Assembly (NCBI RefSeq): GCF_030123405.1
Contig: NZ_CP126110.1
Span: forward strand, 5,022,001-5,086,000
DNA: 64,000 nt
Direction of reading: 5' to 3'
Source of the DNA: Neobacillus sp. WH10
GTDB taxonomy: Bacteria > Bacillota > Bacilli > Bacillales > Cytobacillaceae
A program made the translations under genes and the position numbers. Below the pieces are notes generated by a model that saw only the letters and a list, made by a program, of their open reading frames with translations, was not told the DNA's origin and did not search any database. Of this stretch, positions 43,965-52,492 are shown one piece after another; within the stretch, counting starts at the first letter, position 1, and every line of letters starts with the position of its first letter.

Positions 43965-45017
43965 ATGGATAACTTTGAAAATATTCGTTTAAATGTTGCT
44001 TTATTACGCAGACGGGTTCCAAACTTAACAAGTGCAGCACGGTCTGTAGGGTTACGCCCAGCAACGGTCTCTAATCTGTGCAATGGTAAGATTTCAGTCG
44101 GTCGGGCAGAAGTGCGTACGCTGGTAGCACTATCAATGTTAGCTGAATGCAGTTTGGATGATTTGATAATCAGAGGGGAGAAGATCGAAATGATTGAAAC
44201 GAAGATTAAGACGTTGGATTTGTTTGCTCCGCTTGTAAAAGGAGGTACGGTCGGTTTAGTTGCCCGACCGGGAATGGGTCAATTGGTTATTCTTACAGAG
44301 CTTTTCCATCGATTAACAACGGAAGGATATCTCACTCACCTCTTAATGCCAGAAGGTGAACATCCAGAAGTGAAAGATACAATCGACTATGTTGATATCG
44401 TATCGAATTCTATTGATGAAGCTTATGAGAAAATGGCTGCAAACGGCAAATCGAAGGATATTATTTTTGCCGCTGACCGAGCACACGTTATCACCGGTGA
44501 AATCCACAAGCTGCAGGAACGATTACAGGACATTGGGATAGAAAATGTGACAACTTTACTTATCGACTTAAAAGGGGAGGCTGTTGACGAAGACCTTCCG
44601 TACGGCCCACTTGAAACACTCTGGCAATTTGATATTGATTTAGCAACAAGACATAAATTCCCTGCAGTCAATCCTATTTATTCAACTTCATCGGTACTTG
44701 AAGGATCACATGTAGACCAAATTCATTTCACTACTCAGCAGCGTGCTAAGAAATTACTTAGGCGTTACCGAGAATTACGCTCGATTGTCAACGGAAGAGG
44801 TATTAACAGTGTTCCGAGCTCAGAAGTTCAAACTTACAAACGAGGCGAACTTCTAGAAGCCTATCTTACTCAGCCATTTTATGTAGCAGAAGAGTTTACT
44901 GGTAAAAAGGGCACAGCAGTCAGTCTTCATGATACCTTAAACGATGTTCAGAAAATCTTAGATGGGGCCATGGATTCAAAGGAAATCGATCAACTAAGTT
45001 ATATTGGGAAACTATAA
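43965..45017 (+). CDS. XRE-type HTH fused to an F1-ATPase beta-like domain
   Basis: A 350-residue fusion. Residues 1-70 form a helix-turn-helix (LTSAARSVGLRPATVSNLCN). Residues ~80-350 follow ATP-synthase beta: IKTLDLFAPLVKGGTVGLVA matches the strand before the P-loop, but the loop is PGMGQLV in place of GGAGVGKT. FPAVNPIYSTSSVLEG matches the PAVDPLDSTS region and FYVAEEFTGKKGTAVSLHDT matches the C-terminal FxVAExFTG-VxL region. It therefore keeps the fold but probably not normal ATP hydrolysis. It is divergent from mqo. I know of similar unannotated Bacillus proteins but no function. Confidence 0.8.
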   Translation: MDNFENIRLNVALLRRRVPNLTSAARSVGLRPATVSNLCNGKISVGRAEVRTLVALSMLAECSLDDLIIRGEKIEMIETKIKTLDLFAPLVKGGTVGLVARPGMGQLVILTELFHRLTTEGYLTHLLMPEGEHPEVKDTIDYVDIVSNSIDEAYEKMAANGKSKDIIFAADRAHVITGEIHKLQERLQDIGIENVTTLLIDLKGEAVDEDLPYGPLETLWQFDIDLATRHKFPAVNPIYSTSSVLEGSHVDQIHFTTQQRAKKLLRRYRELRSIVNGRGINSVPSSEVQTYKRGELLEAYLTQPFYVAEEFTGKKGTAVSLHDTLNDVQKILDGAMDSKEIDQLSYIGKL

Positions 45018-45405
45018 ATTTAATAATTTGTGTGGATTTAAAAACAAAGTTTAACTGCTTAAGATATCAAGGTCTAAATCTTTATAATATGCTTCAACCT
45101 CTTACTTTTGTTCAACATTAAGATGTTCAGCATTTAAGTTACAGATGGAGGAAAAGAAAAGCTGCCTGTAGTTATGGCAGCTTAGTCTTCACCTCTAGCA
45201 CCAACTGAAGTAGGTGTTCTAAAAGTTGTCTAGTATAGAATTTAAATTTCCTTTTTAACTGTACAAAATATAAATGTTTCATTCTTTAGGATAACTATGT
45301 TGACTATCGATAAAGGTCTTAATGTCACCTTTTTTTATCAGGCGTTCCATCGGGATTTTCTTCAGGTTTGTTATCCTCGCTATTGGAACCCCTTCCATTC
45401 TCAAT
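45018..45405. other. gene-free stretch
   Basis: Holds AAGCTGCC/GGCAGCTT (45159-45166 and 45176-45183), a weak terminator. At 45325-45405 the frame of the DNRLRE enzyme remains open for 26 codons beyond its TGA (segment SEDNKPEENPDGTPDKKR), a linker-like stretch. Confidence 0.5.
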
Positions 45406-47355
45406 TCAGTATGTCAAGGTCAATCTTGGTATATAATTTGGATCAGCTTGACGACTCGTTCCATATCTTACAAAAGTATCTCCAGAAGAACTAACATTAG
45501 AAAAGATTCTTAAACTCAATTTCCCATCTGAATCATAGGCTTTTTTTACATATTCGCTTATATCAATCATCAGCCCGTTTTTATTTGGAGTCCATGTTTC
45601 TATTATTTTTCCAGTTTTTAAGGGCTTGTTTTTAAATGTAAGATTTTCTTGAGACCATGAATTATCGTCTACCAATTCAATAGAATTTGTTATATTTTTA
45701 GATTCTACTAAGCTTCCCACATCTACTACAGGAATGTAAAGCATTGCCGATTTCGGATAGCTTTTTATTTCAGATAAATCAAATTTTAGATAACCTTCTC
45801 GGGAATAAGAGGAAGCTTCGCCTCCATCATTTTTCACTTCCATTACGTCTGTTGGATAATAGGAAGTGTTAGCGTAACTCCCGCCGCGAACATAAGTACT
45901 TTCGCTTGCAAAAGCATATTCCTGATTTGCTCCAATACTTGGTAAATCTTTATGTGGAAATTCTACAGGCTTGTTAGAAAATTTCACACGTACTTTTTCA
46001 TTTAACCAAAGCGTCATATAAGCAGAACCCATTCTTGTAGATATTGCTTCCTCTCTTCCTAAATAGGAATTTTCATTCGGCTCATATGTGTGACCATCTT
46101 CATAGCGGCCTTGCTGTTCTAAAACTTTATTCGCATGCAATTTTGCCCATTTTTTCGCATCTTTACCGTATCCATATACATAAGCAGAAATATCAATATT
46201 GGCAAATGTATCGTATATTCCCTTGCCCCAGTCCGAACCTTGAGGATAATATAATTCGCTAGAATCTTTTACATACATTGTTCCACCCGGTGCATCATAC
46301 GGTGGAGATGTAAAGGTTGCTTCAGTTAATCCACTATAAAGATGTTCCAAATTGTATTTTGCAGCTAGTGGAAGTTTTTCGCCAACTAGGCTATTAACAA
46401 TTGAGCTGTTTACACCGGTTGCCGATGCATTATAGACTGGATGGATAAGATTATGATTGATGACTGTTCCATCGCTATTGACATTATATCCATAAACCCA
46501 ATCTTTTGCTTTTCTTCCATGGATGATTTCATCACTTTCATTCATCTCTGGAGTAGCGAAGGCAGCTAACTGATATTCGATCATGCGGTAATACCATGCA
46601 TCTGCATGTTCATGCTGTGGTAACATATGAGAAGCTAGATTCAATAATTCGGAGTTCCAACCATCTTCTTCAATTTTTGAATCTCCTGGGTATAATTCTT
46701 TTCCGTTTGTAAGTTTCCAATAATCAGGATTTTTATTGATGAAACGATCTGCTTCATGAGTAATCATGTTTTGTATCAATTTTCTTTGTTCCTCATTCAA
46801 ATCGTCCCAAAATAGCCATGCTGCGTACCCTGCATAATATGCCCAATGAGCTGCCTGCCAATCATCTCCCCAAGACTTATAATTACCGCCATTGGATTTA
46901 TGGGCATACGCAACAGAAGTTGATAATTTGATTACATAATTTTTTGCGTCTTCTTCACTTACTCCAGTATAACTTTCATCATAGGCACCTGTTTTAAGTG
47001 AAACAGCCAGCCCAAAAGCCTGACCTGCCGGGAAACGATAAATATATTCATTAACAGATGAACCGGCAGCTTTGTAAAGATTGTAATACTCCTGGTCTTC
47101 TTGCGTATCAAGGTGTTTTTTATCTTTATACCATGCGTTTAAAGCGTATTTATTCGCATTTAACAGTGTTTTTTTCACTGTCAACATCAAATCATCTTCT
47201 TTAATTTTCTTCTTAAATTTATCAAAATTAATAGTTGCTACATAGTCATTATTGTATGTATTTTCTTTTGCTTGCGCATTAAGAGTCTTTGAAGGAAAGA
47301 AAAAACATTGTAATAGCAAAACAGTACTTAAGAGCAAAACCATTATCTTTTTCAT
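45406..47355 (-). CDS. secreted polysaccharide-active protein with DNRLRE (CBM96) domain
   Basis: A 649-residue exported protein. Signal peptide IMVLLLSTVLLLQCFFF ends near AQA. Residues ~40-460 are helix- and Trp-rich (KSWGDDWQAAHWAYYAGYAA, DGWNSELLNLASHMLPQHEH, HGRKAKDWVYGYN), like the (alpha/alpha) barrels of polysaccharide lyases or hydrolases; catalytic residues cannot be assigned. The C-terminal ~170 residues are a DNRLRE carbohydrate-binding module (STYVRGGSYANTSYYPTDVM, REGYLKFDLSEI). ATG 47355 has AAGGAGAAAG upstream. The stop is followed in frame by a linker-like tail, suggesting C-terminal truncation. Confidence 0.8.
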   Translation of the reverse strand: MKKIMVLLLSTVLLLQCFFFPSKTLNAQAKENTYNNDYVATINFDKFKKKIKEDDLMLTVKKTLLNANKYALNAWYKDKKHLDTQEDQEYYNLYKAAGSSVNEYIYRFPAGQAFGLAVSLKTGAYDESYTGVSEEDAKNYVIKLSTSVAYAHKSNGGNYKSWGDDWQAAHWAYYAGYAAWLFWDDLNEEQRKLIQNMITHEADRFINKNPDYWKLTNGKELYPGDSKIEEDGWNSELLNLASHMLPQHEHADAWYYRMIEYQLAAFATPEMNESDEIIHGRKAKDWVYGYNVNSDGTVINHNLIHPVYNASATGVNSSIVNSLVGEKLPLAAKYNLEHLYSGLTEATFTSPPYDAPGGTMYVKDSSELYYPQGSDWGKGIYDTFANIDISAYVYGYGKDAKKWAKLHANKVLEQQGRYEDGHTYEPNENSYLGREEAISTRMGSAYMTLWLNEKVRVKFSNKPVEFPHKDLPSIGANQEYAFASESTYVRGGSYANTSYYPTDVMEVKNDGGEASSYSREGYLKFDLSEIKSYPKSAMLYIPVVDVGSLVESKNITNSIELVDDNSWSQENLTFKNKPLKTGKIIETWTPNKNGLMIDISEYVKKAYDSDGKLSLRIFSNVSSSGDTFVRYGTSRQADPNYIPRLTLTY

Positions 47356-47693
47356 AAATTTCTTTCTCCTTTTGTACATAAGTTTTTCAATGATGTTAAA
47401 GTTAGCATTCAATAACCGCCAAGCCAGCTATTTTCAAGGGTTTCATCAATAGTAATTAAATCACACTCCTCCATTTATTTTTTAAATAATTGGCTGCTAG
47501 ATTTTCCTACTTAGAAAATAAAAAGGCATGGAAAACCAACGAGACTGCACTCGCTTTGTTTCCCATGCCTAGTAAAATTCTAGTAACATGAAACCAATTA
47601 TTTACCCTATTATAAACCGCTTTCATCTTCAGTTTCAATACGATTCGTTGAATTTAGTAAAATTGTACTATTAAATATTTATAGAATACCTGT
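47356..47693. other. intergenic region with compound hairpin
   Basis: AGGCATGG...CCATGCCT (47524-47531 and 47563-47570) encloses CGAG/CTCG. On the minus strand it leads into TTTTTATTTTC, a probable terminator for transcripts from the hydrolase side. Confidence 0.5.
47524..47570 (-). terminator. compound hairpin terminator
   Basis: Outer 8-bp stem with inner CGAG/CTCG stem and a minus-strand T-rich tail. Confidence 0.6.
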
Positions 47694-47977
47694 CGTTGTG
47701 TCTTGGTACTCCTTACAATGTAGGAGTAAATTATTTTCATAAGCATCTAGCAGTTCATTTAAGAACATGTCCCAACTACCATATTTTCCTATTCAACAAT
47801 TGTTTTAAGGTAACATTCATATACTGGTTCCCAGCATTCCTCGTGATAGTAGTAACCAGTTTAGTTACTTTCATTAAAGTATTCTTTAGTCTCCATCAGA
47901 TCCACTCCAGGAATACGCTTATTGACAGATATTTCTTTAAGCACATCGATAAATCCTTTAGTCTCGATAGGAACTAT
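47694..47977 (-). pseudogene. frameshifted remnant of an unidentified gene
   Basis: Protein-like pieces in shifting frames: IVPIETKGFIDVLKEISVN, KRIPGVDLMETKEYFNESN, then TGYYYHEECWEPVYECYLKT, then SWDMFLNELLDAYENNLLLH. Their order and spacing fit one small protein with several lesions. No family recognised. It lies just downstream of the hydrolase gene. Confidence 0.5.
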
Positions 47978-47998
47978 CCAACATATTCAATAAGAAAT

Positions 47999-48838
47999 TT
48001 AAGATACTATGCTATTTATAATTCGTTTATACTCGAGCTCTTCTTCTAAAAATGGATAATGGTTACTTTGTTCGAAAATATGCAGCGAAGCATCTGGGAT
48101 TAATTCACTCATTTCGATGGAAAAATCTACAGGACATTGAACATCATGTCTGCCGCAAAGAATGACAGTTTTTGTTTTAACTGCTGATAATTGCCGAGTA
48201 ACATCAAAAATTAGCTGCTCTCTAATAAAAAAATTCATTCTATTTGCAGACATTTTTTTAACGATGTTTTTTGAAAAATATCGTTCATAATTTTCGGGTT
48301 TAAATAATGATAATTGAGTTCTCTCTTTAGATAATCTCTTCCTTTCATCTTCGGAAAGGTTTGGGAGTTTTAAAAGCTCAATCAATTCTTGCATTCTTTT
48401 AAATTTAGGATGTCCTTCATTATATATACACTTACTTGATGATGAGGTATATTCTCTTGCAGAAGAGCCGACAAGAATAAGTGATTTTAATGAGGTTGAA
48501 AAATGAATACCATATATAACCCCAATCATTCCACCTGTTGAATGTCCAGCAAATGTCCAAGACGATAAACCATTCACTTTTCGTATCTCTTCAAGGTCAA
48601 GCACAGCGTCAACCATGCTTAATTCATGTGCATTACTTCCTTTATCAGAATTTCCAGCACCCTTTAAGTTAACTAAAAAAACTCTGTTATTGTCAGTAAA
48701 TGTGTCAGCAAAGTAATCCCCGGTCTCATTAAATTCGGAGTAATGATGAGTTATACAAATAGGTTCGCCTTTTCCTTTTACAAAAACCTCAAAGTTTCCA
48801 CGGGAAGTTTCAATCATTTCTCTTGTCCATTTAGACAT
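47999..48838 (-). CDS. alpha/beta hydrolase
   Basis: A 279-residue hydrolase: nucleophile elbow FAGHSTGGMIG, acid in CGRHDVQCPVD, His in EQSNHYPFLEE. The oxyanion His pair is in ITHHYSEF. Resembles proline iminopeptidase/esterase types. ATG 48838 has GGAGGAAGC upstream. Substrate unknown. Confidence 0.88.
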   Translation of the reverse strand: MSKWTREMIETSRGNFEVFVKGKGEPICITHHYSEFNETGDYFADTFTDNNRVFLVNLKGAGNSDKGSNAHELSMVDAVLDLEEIRKVNGLSSWTFAGHSTGGMIGVIYGIHFSTSLKSLILVGSSAREYTSSSSKCIYNEGHPKFKRMQELIELLKLPNLSEDERKRLSKERTQLSLFKPENYERYFSKNIVKKMSANRMNFFIREQLIFDVTRQLSAVKTKTVILCGRHDVQCPVDFSIEMSELIPDASLHIFEQSNHYPFLEEELEYKRIINSIVS

Positions 48839-48880
48839 AACCGCTTCCTCCATTGTAGATAGTTATTTAGTCCTTGTCTC

Positions 48881-48998
48881 ACTGACCTGTCCATTAGTAA
48901 AAAAACGTCTCCACTTATTGTAGAAACGCTCCCGTTGAATAAGAAAAAGACCCCAAAAAGGGGCAGCTGGATCTTTAACTCTTGTACCCTTTAGCTCA
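48881..48998. repeat. R1 repeat, compound copy
   Basis: CTGACCTGTCCATTAGTAAA, a small hairpin ACGTCTCC...GAAACGCTCCCGT, then GTTGAATAAGAAAAAGACCC, GGGGCAGCTGGATCTTTAAC, TCTTGTACCCTTTAGC. Two R1 units appear joined. Confidence 0.65.
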
Positions 48999-49006
48999 GC
49001 AATATC

Positions 49007-49192
49007 TTATAAAAACTTTTCTGGGTTTCTTACTTTTAAACTTAATAAAAGACCGCAATCGATACAGAAACAAGCATCCACTTCGGAGCATTTAATCATT
49101 GCTTTTTTCTTGAATAATGCTCCATAACCTTTGAACTCGCCAGTTCTAGTCTCTTTTGAACCGCATTCGGAACAAACTTTACCTCTATTCAA
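49007..49192 (-). CDS. small zinc-ribbon protein
   Basis: About 61 residues with CSECG and CIDCG flanking a basic/aromatic middle (KGYGALFKKKAMIKC). TTG 49192 is the start: GGAGGGAGG lies just upstream and the codon overlaps the stop of the sdpI-like gene, so translation is coupled. Probably the third gene of the sdpR-sdpI operon. Function unknown. Confidence 0.7.
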   Translation of the reverse strand: MNRGKVCSECGSKETRTGEFKGYGALFKKKAMIKCSEVDACFCIDCGLLLSLKVRNPEKFL

Positions 49193-49811
49193 TGAACCTC
49201 CCTCCATTATTTAAATGTAATTGATATGCTTTATATGAAAGAAATATAGATAAAAGTAATGTACATAAAAGGATTGAGAAGAAGCCGATAAGGATCAAAT
49301 TTTCTGGGAGAAACACACAAAGTAACATGACTAACCCGCCAATAAACAATGGTAAAGAAAATGGGCGTACTACTATGTTCCATACTTGATGAGTTGATTG
49401 TGTTAATTCTGAGGAAGTTTTATTTATTTCTAATTTAAATCTAGGAAGAGTGTTAGCTGTGGTGATAAGCACGATACCTACGCTTAAAGGGATTAACAGG
49501 ACCAGGTTACCATCTGAACCTGTTACGATCAGGACTAAGCTGGAATGAAGCATAAAAAGGATAACTGAAATGGACAAAAATATGCTCTCTATACCTTTTT
49601 TATAGCGAGAAAAAGAGCCTTGAAATTTAACGAGTCTGGGAAGATATAATAGACTACTGTTTACTAAACACAATGTAAACGGAATACTAAATAATAGTAC
49701 TTCCGTATTGCCATATCTCGTTTCTTCGAACACCATAGTCGTATTATATATATAAATACTGACACCAAAAGATAAGATAATTAATAAACCTATACAAACT
49801 TTTTTCATCAT
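49185..49811 (-). CDS. sdpI: SdpI-like immunity/membrane protein
   Basis: A 208-residue protein with six or so membrane helices, ending FFSILLCTLLLSIFLSYKAY. In Bacillus subtilis SdpI protects against the SdpC toxin and sequesters the repressor SdpR. Identity here rests on the gene pair, length, topology, and NTLPRFKLEIN/HQVWNIVVRP, which parallel the SdpI C-terminal motif region. The start overlaps the upstream regulator by an ATGA-type junction. No sdpABC toxin genes are present. Confidence 0.7.
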   Translation of the reverse strand: MMKKVCIGLLIILSFGVSIYIYNTTMVFEETRYGNTEVLLFSIPFTLCLVNSSLLYLPRLVKFQGSFSRYKKGIESIFLSISVILFMLHSSLVLIVTGSDGNLVLLIPLSVGIVLITTANTLPRFKLEINKTSSELTQSTHQVWNIVVRPFSLPLFIGGLVMLLCVFLPENLILIGFFSILLCTLLLSIFLSYKAYQLHLNNGGRFIE

Positions 49812-50089
49812 AAATCCTCCCCCTTTGTGGTTGAATTAAACTGAATAATCCACTTCAAAACATCCTGAAAAACGGTTGAATTTAAAGAATAATAAACATA
49901 CTGCCCCTTTTTAATGGCATATACTAATTCAGCATTTTTTAAAATAGACAAGTGCTGAGATACTCCTGGTTTACTCATTTCAAAATGTTTAGCAATATCT
50001 CCTGCAGTCATATCGCCATTTTGTAAAAGGTCTAAAATTTTTCTTCTATTTTCATCGGATAAAGCTTTAAATGTTTCATTGATGGACAA
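49808..50089 (-). CDS. sdpR: ArsR-family repressor, SdpR-like
   Basis: A 93-residue winged-helix repressor: FKALSDENRRKILDLLQNGD, MTAGDIAKHFEMSKPGVSQH, LSILKNAELV and YYSLNSTVFQDVLKWIIQF closely follow my recollection of Bacillus subtilis SdpR. TTG 50089 starts it with AAAGGAGGT upstream. It is the first gene of a three-gene operon and likely autorepresses from the palindrome at 50114-50139. Confidence 0.88.
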   Translation of the reverse strand: MSINETFKALSDENRRKILDLLQNGDMTAGDIAKHFEMSKPGVSQHLSILKNAELVYAIKKGQYVYYSLNSTVFQDVLKWIIQFNSTTKGEDL

Positions 50090-50113
50090 CCATGGTTACC
50101 TCCTTTTTCAATA

Positions 50114-50166
50114 TTTAAGTAATTACTTAATTACTTAAATTATAACCAATTGGATTATAATGTCAA
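50114..50166 (-). promoter_or_regulatory. sdpR promoter and 12-bp-arm operator
   Basis: TTGACA (50166-50161), 16-bp spacer, TATAAT (50144-50139): near-perfect sigma-A promoter. TTTAAGTAATTA (50114-50125) and TAATTACTTAAA (50128-50139) are perfect 12-bp arms that would cover the transcription start. Confidence 0.8.
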
Positions 50167-50186
50167 TAAATAATTTATTTTCTTAT

Positions 50187-50252
50187 TGAACTGCCCGTAA
50201 AAAAACAGATCGCCACAGCGATCCATCTTGAGCTTAAGCGCCCGTTTGTTTA
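50187..50252. repeat. R1 repeat
   Basis: GAACTGCCCGTAAAAAAACA, GATCGCCACAGCGATCC, then GCTTAAGCGCCCGTTTGTTT. The CGATC parts form a short stem. Confidence 0.6.
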
Positions 50253-50573
50253 ATAAAAAGGCTGACTAAATTATTCGTAATAGAATTGAATATCCCTTAT
50301 TGAGTATTAACGAGATCTGTTTTACAGCACATTGTAGGTAAGTTAAAATACACTCCAAATGATTAGTGAATAGCAATATTACATATTGAAATTATATTTA
50401 TTTTTTCTTTCCCCCATGAAAATCTTTTGGATGAAGTTAGGATGTTTTATACGGCAATTATGGAAAGCAGAAAATCTCCATTCACCGCTCTTCCTAACAG
50501 GGTTATCGACGGAAACACCAATACATCGCCACCGTATGGTCATTTGATTATATATCAATAAGCTACAAAAAAA
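50253..50573. other. gene-free stretch
   Basis: A minus-strand frame (50379-50609) overlaps the terminator of the coat-like gene and has no ribosome site. No other feature seen. Confidence 0.4.
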
Positions 50574-50592
50574 GCCCACTTCAAAGGTGGGA
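50574..50592 (-). terminator. terminator of the His-rich gene
   Basis: GCCCACTT/AGGTGGGA around CAA, with seven T's on the minus strand. Confidence 0.8.
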
Positions 50593-50670
50593 CTAACTGT
50601 TTTTACCAATTACATTACTAATAAATGTAATATTGAGTTTTATGTTAATAAATTTGGGGTTCCACGTTCG

Positions 50671-50862
50671 CTATCGGACTGGTGCCTGCAACGGCACAGC
50701 AAATTCCGGGGTTTCAACATGATAATGATGAACTAGAAGGGGTAGATGATGATGATGATGATGGTAGTGAGGATGGTAGTGATAGTACAATGGGTATCCG
50801 TGTCCCATATGAGTTCCGTAAAAAGGATATGGCATATATCCTGTTCCATAATGATGATACAT
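50671..50862 (-). CDS. His/Tyr-rich small protein, spore-coat-like
   Basis: 63 residues, about half of them His or Tyr (MYHHYGTGYMPYPFYGTHMG, HPHYHHHHHHLPLLVHHYH). AGGTGA lies before the ATG and a strong terminator follows. Composition and size suggest a CotD-like spore coat protein, and metal binding is expected. No sequence family assigned. Confidence 0.7.
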   Translation of the reverse strand: MYHHYGTGYMPYPFYGTHMGHGYPLYYHYHPHYHHHHHHLPLLVHHYHVETPEFAVPLQAPVR

Positions 50863-51336
50863 ATGTTTTCACCTGCTTTTTGAAGTAGATTGTCTAACCA
50901 CTATCATGATATGAACTGTATCTAGGAAAGAGCTTATCTTTTTTCAAATTAGGTGATTACCTACTGATCCAATAGCTATCGTTCTAATTCCTGAGAAAAG
51001 AGAGTATGTTCATTTGAAAAAATGCTACACAAAAAAGCACCATCCTTTCCATCTATTACAGAATGAATAGCGTTTTTTTATTTTTTGGGGACTTTTATTC
51101 TTAGTTTGATGGGCATGGGGTACCGCCAACAATGTGAAATAAAACCCACACAAACATTTTTAGAAACAGAAGCTGTTTTTTTCTACGCTAAGCTAGTATC
51201 AATATAAAAAAGTCGATTCATCTTCGCACAAAATTACTTGTTCAACTACCGCACCTGTTTAAGTACAATTTTTCACATCCTTTACTTAAATAAAAAAAGG
51301 CGATTACCCTTTGTTCAGTAATCGCTCCCCGCTTTT
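50863..51336. other. gene-free stretch with R1 and short shared motif
   Basis: TAGTTTGATGGGCATG (51102-51117) is the inverse of the motif near 3332 and 18772. An R1 hairpin repeat occupies 51241-51332 (TACCGCACCTGTTTAAGTAC, then GGCGATTACC and GGTAATCGC-like arms). No gene. Confidence 0.5.
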
Positions 51337-51804
51337 CTATTCAATAAAGTTTATGTTATTTTCCTGACACCATTTAATCGCAATTTGTTTAAAATGCTCG
51401 TCTCGGTATAAATACCATTGATTTTCTATTTCTAAATCAATTATTTTGTCCTTAAATCTTCGAAAGGCCCCCTTTCCCCTAATTGCCCTTAATAAGGAAT
51501 CCTGCTTGCGTTGATCACTTACTTTTTGACAAAAGTTTTCCATTATTTCATATTCATTTACTTCATATTTAGTTGGTAACTCAATGTAATTTTCAAAGTT
51601 TTCAACCACATCATTTGCGATTATTCTATTTTCTTGTTCCCATTCAGATAAATGATCAAATGGTTTTTCGTCTTCTGCTGCTCTCAAGTCCTCCGATGTT
51701 ACTAGCACTATTTCCCCTGTTTTAATATTTAATAATGAACGTGACTCTTCAAACTGTATTTCCATTTCCTCAATTATATCTTTTAGTTTAACCTGTATAT
51801 TCAT
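51337..51804 (-). CDS. UPF0158-family protein
   Basis: A 155-residue cytoplasmic protein with the UPF0158 pattern: VKLKDIIEEMEIQFEESRSL, LNIKTGEIVLV, then IELPTKYEVNEYEIMENFCQ and AIRGKGAFRRFKDKI, ending WYLYRDEHFKQIAIKWCQEN. Function unknown for the family. AAAGGTGATC precedes the ATG. Confidence 0.85.
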   Translation of the reverse strand: MNIQVKLKDIIEEMEIQFEESRSLLNIKTGEIVLVTSEDLRAAEDEKPFDHLSEWEQENRIIANDVVENFENYIELPTKYEVNEYEIMENFCQKVSDQRKQDSLLRAIRGKGAFRRFKDKIIDLEIENQWYLYRDEHFKQIAIKWCQENNINFIE

Positions 51805-51910
51805 TATTTGATCACCTTTAGATATTTTTACTAATGCACCCGATAGTTTATCAAGAGTTTATTAACAAATCTTGCGTAACACTTTTATTTTTCTAGTACA
51901 TTGAATATAA

Positions 51911-52342
51911 TTAACTACCTTTGATATTTTTATTGCACTCTAATTGTTTTTGAATTCCTGACCTATCAATTTGAATCCAATACTCTGAAATTTTTTCATC
52001 TTCTATTCTATACACCGCACTTGCCATTTGAATTACTGGGAGTCCTGTAGGTTGGTATCCATCGATTTCTCCTACGTGTGTACCTACTTGTTTCCAACGT
52101 ACATATACTTTATTTCCTTGTACTAATAATTCTTGAATTTCTAAAGAAAAATTACCATAGGCTTCATTCATTTCTCTTACGTGTTCAGCATAATCTTTCG
52201 GTGTCCTTAACACTGTTTGTTCTTCTTCAGATACAATTTGATGTGCCAATACTTGTTCTGCCATTAATTGATTTGAGTAGTCAGGATTATTACCTGAACG
52301 GACTTCTTCAAAAAATTCTCTAACAATTTGTTCTGGTGTCAT
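51911..52342 (-). CDS. SnoaL-like polyketide-cyclase-fold protein
   Basis: A 143-residue cone-shaped alpha+beta barrel protein: IVREFFEEVRSGNNPDYSNQ, VLAHQIVSEEEQTVLRTPKD and KISEYWIQID. Members include cyclases, isomerases and inactive binders. GGGGG precedes the ATG. Substrate unknown. Confidence 0.8.
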   Translation of the reverse strand: MTPEQIVREFFEEVRSGNNPDYSNQLMAEQVLAHQIVSEEEQTVLRTPKDYAEHVREMNEAYGNFSLEIQELLVQGNKVYVRWKQVGTHVGEIDGYQPTGLPVIQMASAVYRIEDEKISEYWIQIDRSGIQKQLECNKNIKGS

Positions 52343-52409
52343 TTAAAAGCCCCCTTATTAATAAGTCCAATTCTAATCATATCATAGGTGATTTCAATCA
52401 AATCAATGA

Positions 52410-52476
52410 ACTAAACTCCCATTACTTGAATAAAAAAAGGCGACCATTCTTATAGAAGAATCGCACTCATTAGGTT
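52410..52476. repeat. R1 repeat, hairpin subtype
   Basis: AAACTCCCATTACTTGAATA, then GGCGACCATTCTTATAGAAG, AATCGCACTCATTAGG; related to 14494 and 38325 copies. Confidence 0.65.
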
Positions 52477-52492
52477 AAAAAGAATCGTACTG

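Noticed and set aside
50682..50888. Plus-strand acidic frame with an Asp-rich run
   Set aside because: It is the complement of the His-rich gene, which has the ribosome site and terminator.
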